From: JBMYTN01 sp049604415
GTDB taxonomy: Bacteria > Pseudomonadota > Alphaproteobacteria > Rhodospirillales > Rhodospirillaceae
DNA: 44,611 bases
NCBI GenBank assembly: GCA_049604415.1
Contig: JBMYTN010000033.1
Coordinates: 1 to 44,611, forward strand
Reading direction: 5' to 3'
This document shows, piece after piece, positions 42,634 through 44,611 of this stretch. A model generated the notes under the pieces. The model was given only the letters and a program-made list of their open reading frames with translations. It did no database searches and was not told the DNA's origin. The translations under genes were made by a program, and so were the position numbers. Every line of letters begins with the position of its first letter. Position 1 is the first letter of the stretch.

Positions 42634-43497
42634 CTAAATCATAGCCTTGCGCCATGCCCCGGGTGTGGCACCAGTGCCGAGTTTGAAGGCTCGGCTGAAA
42701 TGGCTTTGCGAGCTATAGCCGCAGGCGCTGGCGATTTGCGCCAGGGGCTCGCTTTGGCGCATCAAGGTTTTGGCACGCTCCACCCGCCGGGCTGCTATCC
42801 AAAGCTGGGGCGAAACGCCAAAGGCTTGGCGAAAGCTGCGTTGAAGGTGGAACTCGCTGCGTTCGACCACCGCAGCCAGATCGCGCAAGGTCAGCGACCG
42901 GTCAAGATTTGCCTCAACAAACTCTCGCAGCAATCGGCCCTGGTGTTGAGACAAACCCCCGCTGAGGGGTCTCTTTTGGGCGAGGCCAAAGCGACCGCTG
43001 GTCAGGACCCTGCCGACCAGCTCCATGGAGGCCTCGTCCGCCCGGGCCGGATCGCCCTCCCTTAGGCTTCGGACCAGGGCGGTGAAGGGGGCGGCCAGCT
43101 GTTCTGCAGCCACATAGGTTTTATCGGCCAGATCAAACAGCCGGGCATCGCGATCAAACAGCTCGGCGTAGATCCGGCGCAGATCAGGGTCAGGCAGATA
43201 GAGATGCACAAAGGTCATGGATTTGGTGATGTCCCAGACCGAGCGATGGCCTTGGGGCATGACACAGACCGCGCCGGGCCAGCCATGAATGGGTGTGCCA
43301 TCGGTGCGCCATGTACCCTCGCCACCGGTTAGGTAAAAGCTGAAAGTGTGGCCCTGGGGCGCATCATAAATCACATGGTCGTCGCGGTTTTGCCAAATGG
43401 TCGTGGAGCGACCACAGCCCAGGTCAAGATGCGCCAGGGCCTGGGCATTGCGCGAGGCATTGAGAAAGTCGGAAACGGGTTTGGTCGGCTGGTCCAT
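42634..43497 (-). CDS. AraC-family transcriptional regulator
   Basis: 287 residues. An N-terminal cupin-like sensor domain (about 30-150, with GGEGTWRTDG) is followed by a linker and a C-terminal AraC-type double helix-turn-helix (about 190-285). The first helix-turn-helix is near LTLRDLAAVVERSEFHLQRSF, the second near PLAQIASACGYSSQSHFSRAFK, and the end GATPGAWR is family-typical. It is divergent from the EamA exporter, with 155 nt between the starts, and may control that gene. Its inducer is unknown. Confidence 0.9.
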   Translation of the reverse strand: MDQPTKPVSDFLNASRNAQALAHLDLGCGRSTTIWQNRDDHVIYDAPQGHTFSFYLTGGEGTWRTDGTPIHGWPGAVCVMPQGHRSVWDITKSMTFVHLYLPDPDLRRIYAELFDRDARLFDLADKTYVAAEQLAAPFTALVRSLREGDPARADEASMELVGRVLTSGRFGLAQKRPLSGGLSQHQGRLLREFVEANLDRSLTLRDLAAVVERSEFHLQRSFRQAFGVSPQLWIAARRVERAKTLMRQSEPLAQIASACGYSSQSHFSRAFKLGTGATPGAWRKAMI

Positions 43498-43652
43498 TGG
43501 GTCGTTGTCCTGTCTTCGTGCCTACCATACCTGCGGTTCAAATCAGCACCAATCCCCTCGGGCGGCTCATCATCACTTCATCGCAAGATCGTGCAAAACC
43601 CATGGCGGGTTTGACGCTAAGACCAGGGATAGACCTCCTTGGACATTTTCCT

Positions 43653-44531
43653 ATGAATGCTTTCCTGTTTCTCGCCACCGTCCTGATTTGGGGCACCACC
43701 TGGATCGCCTTGGCCCTTCAAGTTGGCCCGGTGCCGGTCGTGGTTTCGGTGTTCTATCGCTTCGCCCTGGCTGGCGTTTTGTTTCTGCTAGGGCTCGCCT
43801 TGCTGGGCAAATTGCGGGTTCCGGCCCGAGCGCAGCAGCCCTGGATCCTGGCCCAGGCCCTGTGTCTGTTTAGCCTGAATTTCCTCTGCTTCTATACTGC
43901 GGCGGCCTATGTGCCCTCGGGTTTGCTCTCCATCGTGTTCTCGCTGGCCACGGTGTTCAATGCCTTTAATGCCCGGCTGGTTTTCCGGGACCCGATCACC
44001 GCGCGGGCCTTGTTGGCCAGCGGCATCGGGATCACTGGCTTAACATTGCTATTTGGCTCAGAGCTGGCTGTTGAGGATCCGATGGAGACCTTAAAAGGCA
44101 TCGGCTTTGCCGCCCTGGGCACCCTGTTCTTCTCGCTGGGCAATATGGTCTCACGCCGCAACACCGCTGCTGGGCTTTCGGCCCGGGATGCCAATGCCTG
44201 GGGCATGGGCTATGGCGCGCTGTTTCTGCTTGCGGTCATTGGGGTCACCGGCACCCCTATGGTGGGCTCGTCTGATCTTGTCTATTTGTCGGCCTTGCTT
44301 TACCTGGCGGTGTTCGGCTCAATCATCGCCTTCACCACCTATTTGATGCTGGTGGCTCGGATTGGGGCCTCTCAAGCGGCCTATGCGACGGTGTTGTTTC
44401 CCATTGTCGCCTTGACCATCTCCACCTTTGCCGAAGGTTATGAATGGACCTGGATCAAGGCTCTGGGGGTGGTTTTGGCCTTGGCCGGGAATGCGGTGAT
44501 GTTCAGCAAGGGACGCCCGAAATGGGCTTAG
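43653..44531 (+). CDS. EamA-family (DMT) transporter
   Basis: 292 residues with ten hydrophobic segments forming two EamA repeats; the N-terminal LFLATVLIWGTTWIAL is characteristic of the drug/metabolite transporter superfamily. The C-terminus ends with a basic KGRPKWA after the last helix. The start at ATG 43653 places the first helix at the N-terminus; longer in-frame openings would add a non-conserved hydrophilic extension. Members export amino acids or small metabolites. The divergent AraC regulator probably controls it. A relation to the lipid locus is not supported by anything but distance within the same window. Confidence 0.88.
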   Translation: MNAFLFLATVLIWGTTWIALALQVGPVPVVVSVFYRFALAGVLFLLGLALLGKLRVPARAQQPWILAQALCLFSLNFLCFYTAAAYVPSGLLSIVFSLATVFNAFNARLVFRDPITARALLASGIGITGLTLLFGSELAVEDPMETLKGIGFAALGTLFFSLGNMVSRRNTAAGLSARDANAWGMGYGALFLLAVIGVTGTPMVGSSDLVYLSALLYLAVFGSIIAFTTYLMLVARIGASQAAYATVLFPIVALTISTFAEGYEWTWIKALGVVLALAGNAVMFSKGRPKWA

Positions 44532-44549
44532 AGCCCTGTCCGATCAAAT

Positions 44550-44567
44550 AGAAACGATTCTGTTTCT
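44550..44567. terminator. Small hairpin downstream of the EamA gene
   Basis: AGAAAC-GATTCT-GTTTCT is a 6-bp stem with a 6-nt loop 18 nt after the stop codon. Only a weak T content follows, so it may be a terminator or an operator of the next gene beyond the window. Confidence 0.3.
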
Positions 44568-44611
44568 CGATTGGGGAGTACGATCCAGTGGTCAGTCGGT
44601 CGCGGAGCGAT

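Overview
The window looks like a chromosomal segment of a GC-rich alphaproteobacterium, possibly of a Rhodospirillales-like lineage. The evidence is the type III-style cellulose operon (bcsA-bcsB-bcsZ-TPR gene-bcsN), a sphingolipid-type synthase module, and the abundance of c-di-GMP and cyclase signalling genes. I cannot name a genus. No rRNA, tRNA, CRISPR array, phage gene or transposase was recognised.

Left part (71-10845, all + strand). A 1705-residue kinase/ATPase/GAF/GGDEF protein is followed by a tight operon. The operon holds a crotonase, a DpgA-type type III polyketide synthase, a DpgC-type cofactor-free dioxygenase, a GH3-type acyl-amide synthetase and an LpxO/AspH-type hydroxylase. 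DpgA and DpgC are enzymes of 3,5-dihydroxyphenylglycine (Dpg) synthesis, known mainly from actinomycete glycopeptide clusters. The fourth expected step, an HpgT-like aminotransferase, lies at 24932-26152, so the pathway appears nearly complete. No NRPS is present in the window.

Middle part (10852-27111, both strands). A DevBC-type exporter is translationally coupled to a 3-beta-HSD-like reductase. Divergent from these are an alpha-oxoamine synthase (serine palmitoyltransferase family) and a GNAT-like acyltransferase. Together they resemble the bacterial ceramide pathway (Spt, CerR, bCerS). Further on are a zinc-ribbon methyltransferase of lower GC, a DevA ATPase fused to a cyclic-nucleotide-binding domain, an MFS transporter, two sulfotransferases, and two tandem B12-type radical SAM paralogues, one with an in-frame TGA. 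My leading inference is that the whole 5.2-27.1 kb region makes and exports an undescribed modified lipid or lipoamino compound carrying a Dpg-derived dihydroxyphenyl group, possibly sulfated, hydroxylated and C-methylated.

Right part (27581-44531). A 469-bp AT-rich gap precedes the cellulose operon bcsA-bcsB-bcsZ-TPR(BcsK-like)-bcsN, with ATGA overlaps at two junctions. It is followed by a membrane class III nucleotide cyclase, a HAMP/PAS/SpoIIE phosphatase, two orphan periplasmic solute-binding proteins, an AraC regulator and an EamA-type exporter. The GGDEF protein at the left edge and the PilZ domain of BcsA suggest that c-di-GMP links the two ends. The cyclase and the cyclic-nucleotide-binding DevA suggest a second nucleotide link between the halves.
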